Shown here in pieces: positions 32,873 to 40,734 of a stretch of 64,000 nt of DNA; the stretch's first letter is position 1, and each line of letters opens with the position of its first letter. The stretch is from Pseudomonas sp. P818 (lineage in GTDB: Bacteria; Pseudomonadota; Gammaproteobacteria; Pseudomonadales; Pseudomonadaceae). Position numbers and translations under genes: made by a program. The stretch lies in assembly GCF_000418555.1 (NCBI RefSeq), contig NZ_ATKM01000017.1:247445-311444 (forward strand), given 5' to 3'. The notes under the pieces were generated by a model, which was not told the DNA's origin, did not search any database, and saw only the letters and a program-made list of their open reading frames with translations.

Positions 32873-35413
32873 TCAGGCGTCGCGCAGCGCTTCGCGCCAG
32901 GCGTGGTGTTGCGGTTCCTGCCAGATGCGCGCGTGCAGGCGCGCCATGCCGTCAGGATCGTTGAGCAGACGCCAGCGGGTGGCCTCTACCTTGCCTTCAG
33001 GCCCGGCGTTGAGGATTTCATTGATTCGCTCATCGCGCAGCGCTTCGGCAGCCGGCACCACCTTGGCGTGGCGGGCACGGGCCATGGCGCAGACCAGGGC
33101 GTTGTACAGCGGATCGACCACCGCGCGGAGAAAGCCGCGATGCAGTGCACGCGAGCTGTTCAGTTGTTCGTACTCGGCGGTGTTGCTCAGCTCCACCGGC
33201 ACCTTGTGCTCTTCCGGAATCAGGAACAGCTTGCTGCGCCGTGCAGCCAGGCCCGGTGCCGTGCGGCTGGTCAGCACCGACACCACCGGCGACAGCACCA
33301 GCGACACGACAATGGGTGCCAGCCACCACAGGAAGTCCGGGTTGAGCCACGCCACCAAAGCTGTCCAGCTGATACCGATCAGCACCTGGGTACCGTGACG
33401 ACGGAAGGCTTCGCTCCAGGGGGTGGAATCATCCACGCGCTGCGGCGAGTTCCACTGCACCGACCAACCGAGGAAGGCAGCGGTGACGAACAGGCTGTGG
33501 AACAGCATGCGCACCGGCGCCAGCAGTACCGAGCAGGACGCCTCCAGCAACATCGACAGCAGCACGCGCGTGCGGCCGCCGTAGGCCTCGGCGCCCTTGA
33601 TCCAGATCAGCAGCACGCTGAGCAGCTTGGGCAGGAACAACAGGGTCATGGTGGCGGAGAACAGGGCGATGGCCTCGTGCGGCTGCCAACGTGGCCACAG
33701 CGGATAGAGCTGGTTGGGCTGCAGGAAGTACTCCGGCACCATCAGCGTATGGATCGCCAGCAGGCAGGTCGAGAGCACCAGGAACAACAGCCACAGCGGC
33801 GCCGAAAGATAGGACATGACCCCGGTGAGGAATACCACGCGATGCACCGCATGCATGCCTCGCACCAGGAACAGACGGAAGTTCATCAGGTTGCCGTGGC
33901 ACCAGCGGCGATCGCGCTTGAGCTCGTCAAGCAGGTTCGGCGGCAACTCCTCGTAGCTGCCCGGCAGGTCGTAGGCGATCCACACGCCCCAGCCAGCACG
34001 GCGCATCAGCGCGGCCTCGACGAAGTCGTGGGAGAGGATCGCACCGGCGAAGGAACCGGTACCCGGCAGCGGCGCCAGGGCGCAGTGCTCGATGAAGGGT
34101 TTGACCCGGATGATCGCGTTGTGCCCCCAATAGTGCGACTCGCCCAGCTGCCAGAAGTTGAGACCGGCGGTGAACAGCGGCCCGTAGACGCTGGTGGCGA
34201 ACTGTTGCAGGCGTGCGTAGAGGGTATCCATGCCCGAGGCCTTGGGCGCGGTCTGGATGATGCCAGCGCCGGGGTTGGCCTCCATCAGACGCACCAGGCG
34301 GGTCAGGCATTCGCCGCTCATCACGCTGTCGGCATCGAGAACCACCATGTAGCGGTAGTTGCTGCCCCAGCGCCGGCAGAAGTCGTCGATGTTGCCGCTC
34401 TTGCGCTTCACCCGACGCCGACGGCGGCGGTAGAAGATATGGCCAAAGCCTTCCACCTCGCGGCACAGCTCCATCCAGGCCTGCTGCTCGGCCACGCAAA
34501 TGTCCGGGTCGTTGCTGTCACTGAGGATGAAGAAGTCGAAGTGTTCGAGCTGCCCGGTAGCCTTGAGCGACTCGAAGGTCGCGCGCAGACCGGCGAACAC
34601 GCGCGGGACGTGCTCGTTGGCGATCGGCATCACCAGTGCGGTACGCGCCCGCGGCGAAATCGGCTCGTCACCGCAGCTGGTGGCCGAGATGCTGTAACGA
34701 TCACGCCCCTTGAGCAGCTGGAAGAAGCCCATCAAAGCGGTCCAGAAACCCATCGACACCCAGCAGAACAGCAGGGCGAACAGCGCCAGGATGCTGGTTT
34801 GCACCACGTACGGCAGGATCTGCCGCGCCGACTCGCGCAGCGGCTGCTCGAACACCAGGCCCAGGTCGACCAGCGACCAGCCCTGATAGGGCAGTACCGA
34901 CTTCATGTACCAGGTGGCGACCACGGTCTGCACGATCATCAACACCAGCAGCGCGGCGCGACGTACCGCAGCGACATGACGCCAGCGTTCTTCGGCGAAG
35001 TCCTCGCTTTCGCGCGTGCGTGGTCGCGGCGCGGGCTTCTCGCCCTTCAGGCGGCGCCAACCGCGCTGCAGGATATTGGTCTGCCAGGGTTCCGGCACCA
35101 TGCGCGTGCGCTTGATCGGCGGGGTCGAATCGATGGTCGGACGCCCCTGGTGATCCTGCACGATGCGGCAGCCGCGCTCTAGCGCATCCGGCCAGCCCAG
35201 CGCCAGGCGGGCTGGCACTGACTCGAGCATCTCGCGGGTTTCTTCCTGGGGCTCGGCGGTGACCTGATCGTCCTCGTGCAGGGCGCGATGCAGTGTCGCA
35301 AGATCGCCGCCCTCCTCTTCGACTCGGCTGGCCAAAGCCTGCTGCCGCTCGTGATCGAGCGGCAGTTCGCCCAGGTAATCCTGGATCTGTGTAGCGTCTA
35401 GGGTGTTATTCAT
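32873..35413 (-). CDS. opgH: Osmoregulated periplasmic glucan glucosyltransferase OpgH
   Basis: 846 residues, a usual OpgH length. A cytoplasmic N-terminal region (to ~130) precedes membrane helices and a family 2 glycosyltransferase domain with VLDADSVMSG (DxD-type) and the QxxRW-like RDRRWCHGN. More helices follow in the C-terminal half. It polymerises beta-glucan from UDP-glucose and exports it. The ATG at 35413 overlaps the last codons of opgG by eight bases, so it is coupled; the open frame to 35476 is not used. The operon ends in a strong hairpin. Confidence 0.96.
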   Translation of the reverse strand: MNNTLDATQIQDYLGELPLDHERQQALASRVEEEGGDLATLHRALHEDDQVTAEPQEETREMLESVPARLALGWPDALERGCRIVQDHQGRPTIDSTPPIKRTRMVPEPWQTNILQRGWRRLKGEKPAPRPRTRESEDFAEERWRHVAAVRRAALLVLMIVQTVVATWYMKSVLPYQGWSLVDLGLVFEQPLRESARQILPYVVQTSILALFALLFCWVSMGFWTALMGFFQLLKGRDRYSISATSCGDEPISPRARTALVMPIANEHVPRVFAGLRATFESLKATGQLEHFDFFILSDSNDPDICVAEQQAWMELCREVEGFGHIFYRRRRRRVKRKSGNIDDFCRRWGSNYRYMVVLDADSVMSGECLTRLVRLMEANPGAGIIQTAPKASGMDTLYARLQQFATSVYGPLFTAGLNFWQLGESHYWGHNAIIRVKPFIEHCALAPLPGTGSFAGAILSHDFVEAALMRRAGWGVWIAYDLPGSYEELPPNLLDELKRDRRWCHGNLMNFRLFLVRGMHAVHRVVFLTGVMSYLSAPLWLLFLVLSTCLLAIHTLMVPEYFLQPNQLYPLWPRWQPHEAIALFSATMTLLFLPKLLSVLLIWIKGAEAYGGRTRVLLSMLLEASCSVLLAPVRMLFHSLFVTAAFLGWSVQWNSPQRVDDSTPWSEAFRRHGTQVLIGISWTALVAWLNPDFLWWLAPIVVSLVLSPVVSVLTSRTAPGLAARRSKLFLIPEEHKVPVELSNTAEYEQLNSSRALHRGFLRAVVDPLYNALVCAMARARHAKVVPAAEALRDERINEILNAGPEGKVEATRWRLLNDPDGMARLHARIWQEPQHHAWREALRDA

Positions 35414-36965
35414 GGGAAGGCAGCTGATAGCTCCAGGTTTCCGACACAGGCTTGCCGTCCTCGACCAGCGCGGCACGCATCTCCACCGGCTGCGCCGGGT
35501 TCTTCACCTTGACCCGCAGCATCAGGCGCCAGCCCTTGCTCACCGGGTTGTAACGCAGGCTGTCTTCCAGCAACTCGGCGTTGTCATCGACGCTGACCTG
35601 CACCTGCGGTGCGGCATCGGGCGAACGCTTGGCCAGTGCCTCACCAACGAAGTCGACCACCAGCGCGGTGCTGCCATCGGCCTGACGAATCAGGTTGGCC
35701 TGCTTGATGTCGCCCTCGGACAGACGGGTCTGGCTGACCATCGCCAGTTGCGGATCATGCAGCTTGGCATCGTCACGGCTGAAGTGTAGGCGATAGGCCA
35801 CATCCAGCGACTCACCCGGTGCCGGCAGCTTCTCCGGACGCCACAGGGCGACGATGTTGTCATTGGTTTCGTCGGGCGTCGGAATTTCCACCAGTTCGAC
35901 GTGACCGGCGCCCCAGTCGCCGACGGTTTCCACCCAGCCGCTGGGGCGCAGCTCGTAGCGATCGTCGAGATCCTGATACTGGTTGAAATCGCGACCACGC
36001 TGCATCAGGCCGAAACCGCGCGGGTTGTCGATGCGGTAGCTGCTGACGTTGAGACGCTGCGGATTGTTCAACGGACGCCAGATCCACTCGCCATTGCCGG
36101 CAGCGATGGCCAGACCATCGGAATCGTGCAGCTGCGGACGGTAGTTCGGGCGCGGCCAGGGCTGGTTGGCGCCGAACAGGTACATGCTGGTCAGCGGCGC
36201 GATGCCGAGCTTCTCGACGTTCTCGCGCAGGTAAACCTTGGACTGCACGTCGAGCACGCTGTCGCGGCCGGGCTTGATCTCCATGCGGTAGGCACCAGTG
36301 GCGCGCGGCGAGTCGAGCAACGCGTAGATCACCAGACTGCGGCGATCCGGCTGCGGCTTCTCGATCCAGAACTCGGTGAAACGCGGGAACTCCTCGCCGG
36401 ACGGCAGCGCAGTGTCGATCGCCAGACCGCGGGCGGAGAGGCCGAACACCTGACCCTTGCCGACGATGCGGAAGTAGCTGGCACCGAGCACGCTCATCAC
36501 TTCGTCATGACGGCCGCCGGTGTTGATCTCATTGATCACCTTGAAGCCGGCGAAGCCCAGATCCTTGAGATCATCGGGGTTCAGCTCGAGGTCGCCGAAG
36601 TCGAACATCGACGGGTCGTACTTGATCTCCTGGGTACTGTCGGCAGTCACCTCGTTGATCTTCACCGGCAGGTCGAAGTGCATGCCCTGATGGAAGAAGT
36701 ACAGCTGGAACGGCAGCTTGTCGTCGCGCCAATGCGCCTTCTCTTCAAGGAAGCGGACCTTCTGGTAACCGGCGAAGGGCAGTTCACGCAGCGAAGCCGG
36801 CAACCGGCTTTGCGGGGCGCTGTAGCCTTCGGCGGCAAGCGCCTTGGCCTTGACCGCCACATCATCCAGATCGAAGGCCCAGCTCTGGGCAGCGAACAAC
36901 AGAGGGAGCACACAGAGGGCCAGCTTGCCGGCCTTGCCCATACGGGCTCCAGAACAACGACTCAT
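35406..36965 (-). CDS. opgG: Osmoregulated periplasmic glucan biosynthesis protein OpgG
   Basis: 519 residues. The signal peptide ends near AQSWA; the mature protein begins FDLDDVAVKAKALAAEGY. Family segments: FFHQGMHFDLPVKINEV, FGLSARGLAIDTALPSGEEFPRFTEFWIEKP, and the C-terminal FVGEALAKRSPDAAP with an Ig-like fold. It acts in the periplasm in branching or release of the glucan backbone made by OpgH. The start at 36965 has GGAGG ten bases away; ATG 36941 is an alternative. It is the first gene of the operon with opgH. Confidence 0.95.
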   Translation of the reverse strand: MSRCSGARMGKAGKLALCVLPLLFAAQSWAFDLDDVAVKAKALAAEGYSAPQSRLPASLRELPFAGYQKVRFLEEKAHWRDDKLPFQLYFFHQGMHFDLPVKINEVTADSTQEIKYDPSMFDFGDLELNPDDLKDLGFAGFKVINEINTGGRHDEVMSVLGASYFRIVGKGQVFGLSARGLAIDTALPSGEEFPRFTEFWIEKPQPDRRSLVIYALLDSPRATGAYRMEIKPGRDSVLDVQSKVYLRENVEKLGIAPLTSMYLFGANQPWPRPNYRPQLHDSDGLAIAAGNGEWIWRPLNNPQRLNVSSYRIDNPRGFGLMQRGRDFNQYQDLDDRYELRPSGWVETVGDWGAGHVELVEIPTPDETNDNIVALWRPEKLPAPGESLDVAYRLHFSRDDAKLHDPQLAMVSQTRLSEGDIKQANLIRQADGSTALVVDFVGEALAKRSPDAAPQVQVSVDDNAELLEDSLRYNPVSKGWRLMLRVKVKNPAQPVEMRAALVEDGKPVSETWSYQLPSHE

Positions 36966-37202
36966 CGACACACAGCCTCCAGGGCAACACGTATTGACGG
37001 GCAGCGGCCAGCCTGAGGAGCTGGTCGCTACGAGAGTTGAAATCAGGCGATTGGTACCAAGACAACGCGAGCACAATGCACGGAGCCAACCGAACGGCGA
37101 CGTCTGCGCATGCGCGGATTCTTTCTGCGCATTATTACCAGATCGTGAAGTCCGGCACAGGTGCTCGCGCGAGTATATTTTTCGCCTCCTTGGGCCACAC
37201 CC

Positions 37203-39497
37203 TCATTGGCGTGGCAACAGTTCGAAACGCGCCTCCTGCACGCTCTCCGAATCCAGCCCCAGCTGGACGCGGAAGGCACCTGGCTCGCTAACTTGCTGCA
37301 GGCTGGCGTTATAGAAACGCAGCATGGCTTCGTCGATCTCGAAACTGAGCTCACGCGCCTCACCTGCTTCAAGCTTGACCCTGCGAAAATCCTTGAGTTC
37401 CTTCAACGGACGGATCACCGAAGCGGCCTCATCGTGCAGATACAACTGCACCACGGTGGCGCCGGCCCTTGGCCCGGCGTTCTTCAGGGTCACGCTGATG
37501 CGAATCTTTTCGCCCGGCTTCATGCGCTCGGCAGACAGCTTCGGCGCCGAAAGCTGGAAGTCGCTGTAGCTCAAACCATAACCGAACGGGTAAAGCGGAC
37601 CATTGGGCTCCTCGAAATACTGCGAGGTGTAGTTACCCGGCGTGCCGGGCGTGTATGGACGGCCCAGGCGCAGATGGTTGTAGTAGGTGGGAATCTGCCC
37701 GACCGAACGCGGGAAGGTGATCGGCAGCTTGCCGGAAGGGTTGTGCTCACCGAACAGCACGTCGGCGATGGCGTGGCCGCCCTCGATGCCGCTGTACCAG
37801 GTTTCCAGCATCGCGTCGGCGTTTTCCTTCTCCCAGCCGAGCGCCAGCGGGCGGCCGTTCATCAGCACCAGCACCAGCGGCTTGCCGGTAGCCTTGAGCG
37901 CGCGCAGCAAGGCCTGCTGGCTGTCCGGCAGATCCAGACGGGTGCGGCTGGACGACTCGTGGGACATCCCCCGCGCCTCACCCACCGCGGCGACGATGAC
38001 ATCGGCCTGGGAAGCCACACGCACAGCCTCCTCCAGCATCGCCTGCGGCGTGCGCTTGTCCAGCACGACTTCCGGGCGATCCCAGTTGAGCTGGTTGAGA
38101 TAATTGATCACATGGGCATCGTCGGTGACGTTGGCGCCCACGGCGTAGAGCAGCTTGCCCTGTCCTTCGAGCGCCGCTTCCATGCCCTTGCGCAGCGTCA
38201 CTGCCTGCTCGGCCACGCCGACCGCCGACCAGCTGCCGAGCATGTCCACCGGCGAATCGGCCAGCGGGCCGATCAGAGCGACGGTGGTCTTCTTGCTCAG
38301 CGGCAGCGTATCGCCATGGTTTTCCAGCAGCACCAGGGAGTCGCGCGCCATGGCCCGCGCGTCGGCACGGTGCAGGCGGCTTTCGGCGTTGACGTCGGCG
38401 GGGTCGTCCTCGGCGCGGCCGATGCGGCGGAACGGATCGTGGAACAGTCCCAGGTCGTACTTGGTGTTCAGCACGTGGGTGACGGCTTCGTCCAGCACGC
38501 TCTGCGGCACCGCCCCGCTGCGCACCAGTCCCGGCAGTTCCTCATCGTAGAGCGTGTCAGCCATGCTCATGCCGACCCCAGCCGTGACAGCCAGCTTTGC
38601 AGCCTCTCGGCCATCGGCGGCCACGCCATGGCGCAGCAGCTCGGTGATCGCGCCGTGGTCGCTAAGCGCCACGCCCTTGAAGCCCCAGTCGCGACGCAAC
38701 AGGTCACGCAGCAGCCAGGTGTTGGCCGAGGCCGGCACGCCATTGATCGCGTTGAGCGCCACCATCACCCCGCCGGCGCCGGCATCGATGGCGGCGCGAT
38801 AAGGCGGCAGATAATCCTGGTACATGCGCATCGGGCTCATGTCGACCACGTTGTAGTCGCGCCCTCCTTCCACCGCGCCGTACAGAGCGAAGTGCTTGAC
38901 GCTGGCCATGATGCGCTGCGGGTCGCTGGGGTCATCACCCTGGTAGCCACGCACCATCGCCGCGGCGATGCGCGACACCAGATAAGGATCCTCGCCGAAG
39001 CCTTCGGAGGTGCGGCCCCAACGCGGATCGCGGGAAATGTCGACGGTCGGCGCGAAGGTCATGTCCAGGCCATCAGCGCTGGCTTCCAAGGCCGCGACCC
39101 GGGCGCTGTTCTCGATGGCCGGAATGTCCCAGCTGGACGCCAGCCCCAGGCCGATGGGGAAGGTAGTGCGATGGCCGTGAATGACGTCGTAGGCGAAGAA
39201 CACCGGGATACCCAGGCGACTGCGCAGCGCGGCCTCCTGCATCGGACGGTTCTCCGGGCGCACCACCGAGTTGAAAGTGGCGCCAATGCGCCCCGCGGCC
39301 ATCTCCTCACGAATGCGTTCGCGAGGCATGTCGCCGCCGATGCTGATCAGGCGAAGCTGGCCGACCTTTTCCTCCAGGGTCATGCGTTCGACCAGGTCGG
39401 CGATGAAGGCCGACTTGTCGTCGATGGAGGGGGCAGCAACCAGCAGGTTGGGGGCAAGCAGAACAGAAGCTAGAGCGAACGGGCGCAGGTATTTCAT
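37203..39497 (-). CDS. bglX: Periplasmic beta-glucosidase, glycoside hydrolase family 3
   Basis: 764 residues, close to E. coli BglX. Signal peptide MKYLRPFALASVLLAPNLLVAA. The GH3 barrel has FAYDVIHGHRTTFPIGLGLASSW, the KH-F-x-x-Y region KHFALYGAVEGGRDYN, and the nucleophile Asp in ALSDHGAITELLRHG (~280). The GH3-C domain carries GRPLALGWE and the C-terminal fibronectin-like domain begins ISVTLKNAGPRAGATVVQLYL. It hydrolyses beta-glucosides in the periplasm. It lies upstream of opgG on the same strand (237-base gap) and is divergent from the AraC gene. Confidence 0.95.
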   Translation of the reverse strand: MKYLRPFALASVLLAPNLLVAAPSIDDKSAFIADLVERMTLEEKVGQLRLISIGGDMPRERIREEMAAGRIGATFNSVVRPENRPMQEAALRSRLGIPVFFAYDVIHGHRTTFPIGLGLASSWDIPAIENSARVAALEASADGLDMTFAPTVDISRDPRWGRTSEGFGEDPYLVSRIAAAMVRGYQGDDPSDPQRIMASVKHFALYGAVEGGRDYNVVDMSPMRMYQDYLPPYRAAIDAGAGGVMVALNAINGVPASANTWLLRDLLRRDWGFKGVALSDHGAITELLRHGVAADGREAAKLAVTAGVGMSMADTLYDEELPGLVRSGAVPQSVLDEAVTHVLNTKYDLGLFHDPFRRIGRAEDDPADVNAESRLHRADARAMARDSLVLLENHGDTLPLSKKTTVALIGPLADSPVDMLGSWSAVGVAEQAVTLRKGMEAALEGQGKLLYAVGANVTDDAHVINYLNQLNWDRPEVVLDKRTPQAMLEEAVRVASQADVIVAAVGEARGMSHESSSRTRLDLPDSQQALLRALKATGKPLVLVLMNGRPLALGWEKENADAMLETWYSGIEGGHAIADVLFGEHNPSGKLPITFPRSVGQIPTYYNHLRLGRPYTPGTPGNYTSQYFEEPNGPLYPFGYGLSYSDFQLSAPKLSAERMKPGEKIRISVTLKNAGPRAGATVVQLYLHDEAASVIRPLKELKDFRRVKLEAGEARELSFEIDEAMLRFYNASLQQVSEPGAFRVQLGLDSESVQEARFELLPRQ

Positions 39498-39630
39498 CGG
39501 GAGTGGCATCCGGGATGCGAATCATTGTTCGAATGGCCGCCACGATACTCCGAGTCTTCGCGCCGCGCCGCGGGTTGGCGCAAAAAAACTTAAGCACCAG
39601 TCAAAGGCGTTCCAGAGATTAAGACCCCAG

Positions 39631-39650
39631 ACTTGCGCAAACTTGCGCAT
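39631..39650. promoter_or_regulatory. Tandem 10-bp direct repeat, candidate AraC operator
   Basis: ACTTGCGCA occurs twice in direct orientation (39631-39639 and 39641-39649) in the divergent space between bglX and the AraC gene. Side-by-side direct half-sites are typical for AraC-family proteins. It is 66 bases before the AraC start. Confidence 0.5.
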
Positions 39651-39714
39651 TTTTTTCGCCACCACTGGTTTTGCCGGCCGGCAGGCGTAGAGTGGCTGCA
39701 TTCGGGAGAAGGTG

Positions 39715-40587
39715 ATGGCGCAATTCGAACGTCTGCAGGTATTCCAGAGCATGAGCCGCTCGCCCAACGCGCGGCTGCACGCGATGGCCGAGCTGGGCAA
39801 CGGCATGGCCGTGGCCCGCTGGAGCAACGCCCATGACGCGCGCGACTACCTTGCGCCCAGTCATCACACGCTGTCCTGCTACCTGGCCGGAGGCACCGGC
39901 ACCTTTCGCCGCGAGCAACCCGGCAACAAGGGTGCGCCGGACAAACTGTGCATCCTGCCGGCCGAGCACCAGTCGGCCTGGATCATCAACGGTGAGATTC
40001 AGCTTGCCCACCTCTATATAGAACAGGAGCAATTCGCTCTCGGCGCAGTCACCCTGCTCGACCGCGAGCCGCGCAGTCTGCAACTGGAGGAAGCGACTTT
40101 TCTCGAAGATGCCGAGCAGGCGGCGCGCTTTCGCCAGCTGTGCACCCTCGACTGGCAGGAACCGGGCGAACGCCTGCTGGCCAGCAGCCTAGCTCACCAG
40201 TTGCTCGACCATGCCCTGCTCAATCAGGTCGGCCTGCGTCAGGGCCTGCGCCTCAAGGGTGGTCTGGCTCCGTTGCAACGTCGGCGCGTGCGCGAGTTCA
40301 TCGAGCAGCACCTGGATACACCCCTGCCGCTGAGCCAACTGGCCGCGCTTTGCGCGCTGTCGGAATACCACTTCGCGCGCATGTTCCAGAGCAGCTTCGG
40401 TGTGCCGCCGCACCGCTACGTACTAGCCCGACGCCTGGCTCGCGCCTGCCAGCTGCTGCGTCAGCCGCAACCCTCGCTGAGCGAAGTGGCGCTGGCCTGC
40501 GGCTTTGCCAGCGCCAGCCACTTCAGCAACCGCTTCCGTCAGGCACTAGGGGCCACGCCACGGCAGTACCGCGCGGCGTTCCGGTAA
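39715..40587 (+). CDS. AraC-family regulator divergent from bglX
   Basis: 290 residues: an N-terminal effector-type domain (cupin-like, ~1-180) and two HTH motifs at the C-terminus, DTPLPLSQLAALCALSEYHFARMFQSSFG and SLSEVALACGFASASHFSNRFRQALGATPRQYR. GGGAG lies six bases before the ATG at 39715; a GTG at 39712 is possible. Divergence from bglX and the direct-repeat pair between them suggest control of bglX and of itself. Effector unknown. Confidence 0.93.
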   Translation: MAQFERLQVFQSMSRSPNARLHAMAELGNGMAVARWSNAHDARDYLAPSHHTLSCYLAGGTGTFRREQPGNKGAPDKLCILPAEHQSAWIINGEIQLAHLYIEQEQFALGAVTLLDREPRSLQLEEATFLEDAEQAARFRQLCTLDWQEPGERLLASSLAHQLLDHALLNQVGLRQGLRLKGGLAPLQRRRVREFIEQHLDTPLPLSQLAALCALSEYHFARMFQSSFGVPPHRYVLARRLARACQLLRQPQPSLSEVALACGFASASHFSNRFRQALGATPRQYRAAFR

Positions 40588-40734
40588 CTCGCGCAAGCGG
40601 TTTGCCCCGCCCTACTCGTCGACAATCTCGGCACCACGCCTGCTAATCGCCGCACAGCTATGCGAAAATCTGTGGCTTTGCATCGCCGCGACCGATTTCA
40701 TGCACCAGACATTTTCGCCCACGGGGCTTCGCTG

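Noticed and set aside
32903..35182. 759-codon plus-strand frame opposite opgH
   Set aside because: Antisense shadow; OpgH is full-length with GT2 and membrane features.
37161..39473. 770-codon plus-strand frame opposite bglX
   Set aside because: Antisense shadow; the GH3 enzyme is complete on the minus strand.
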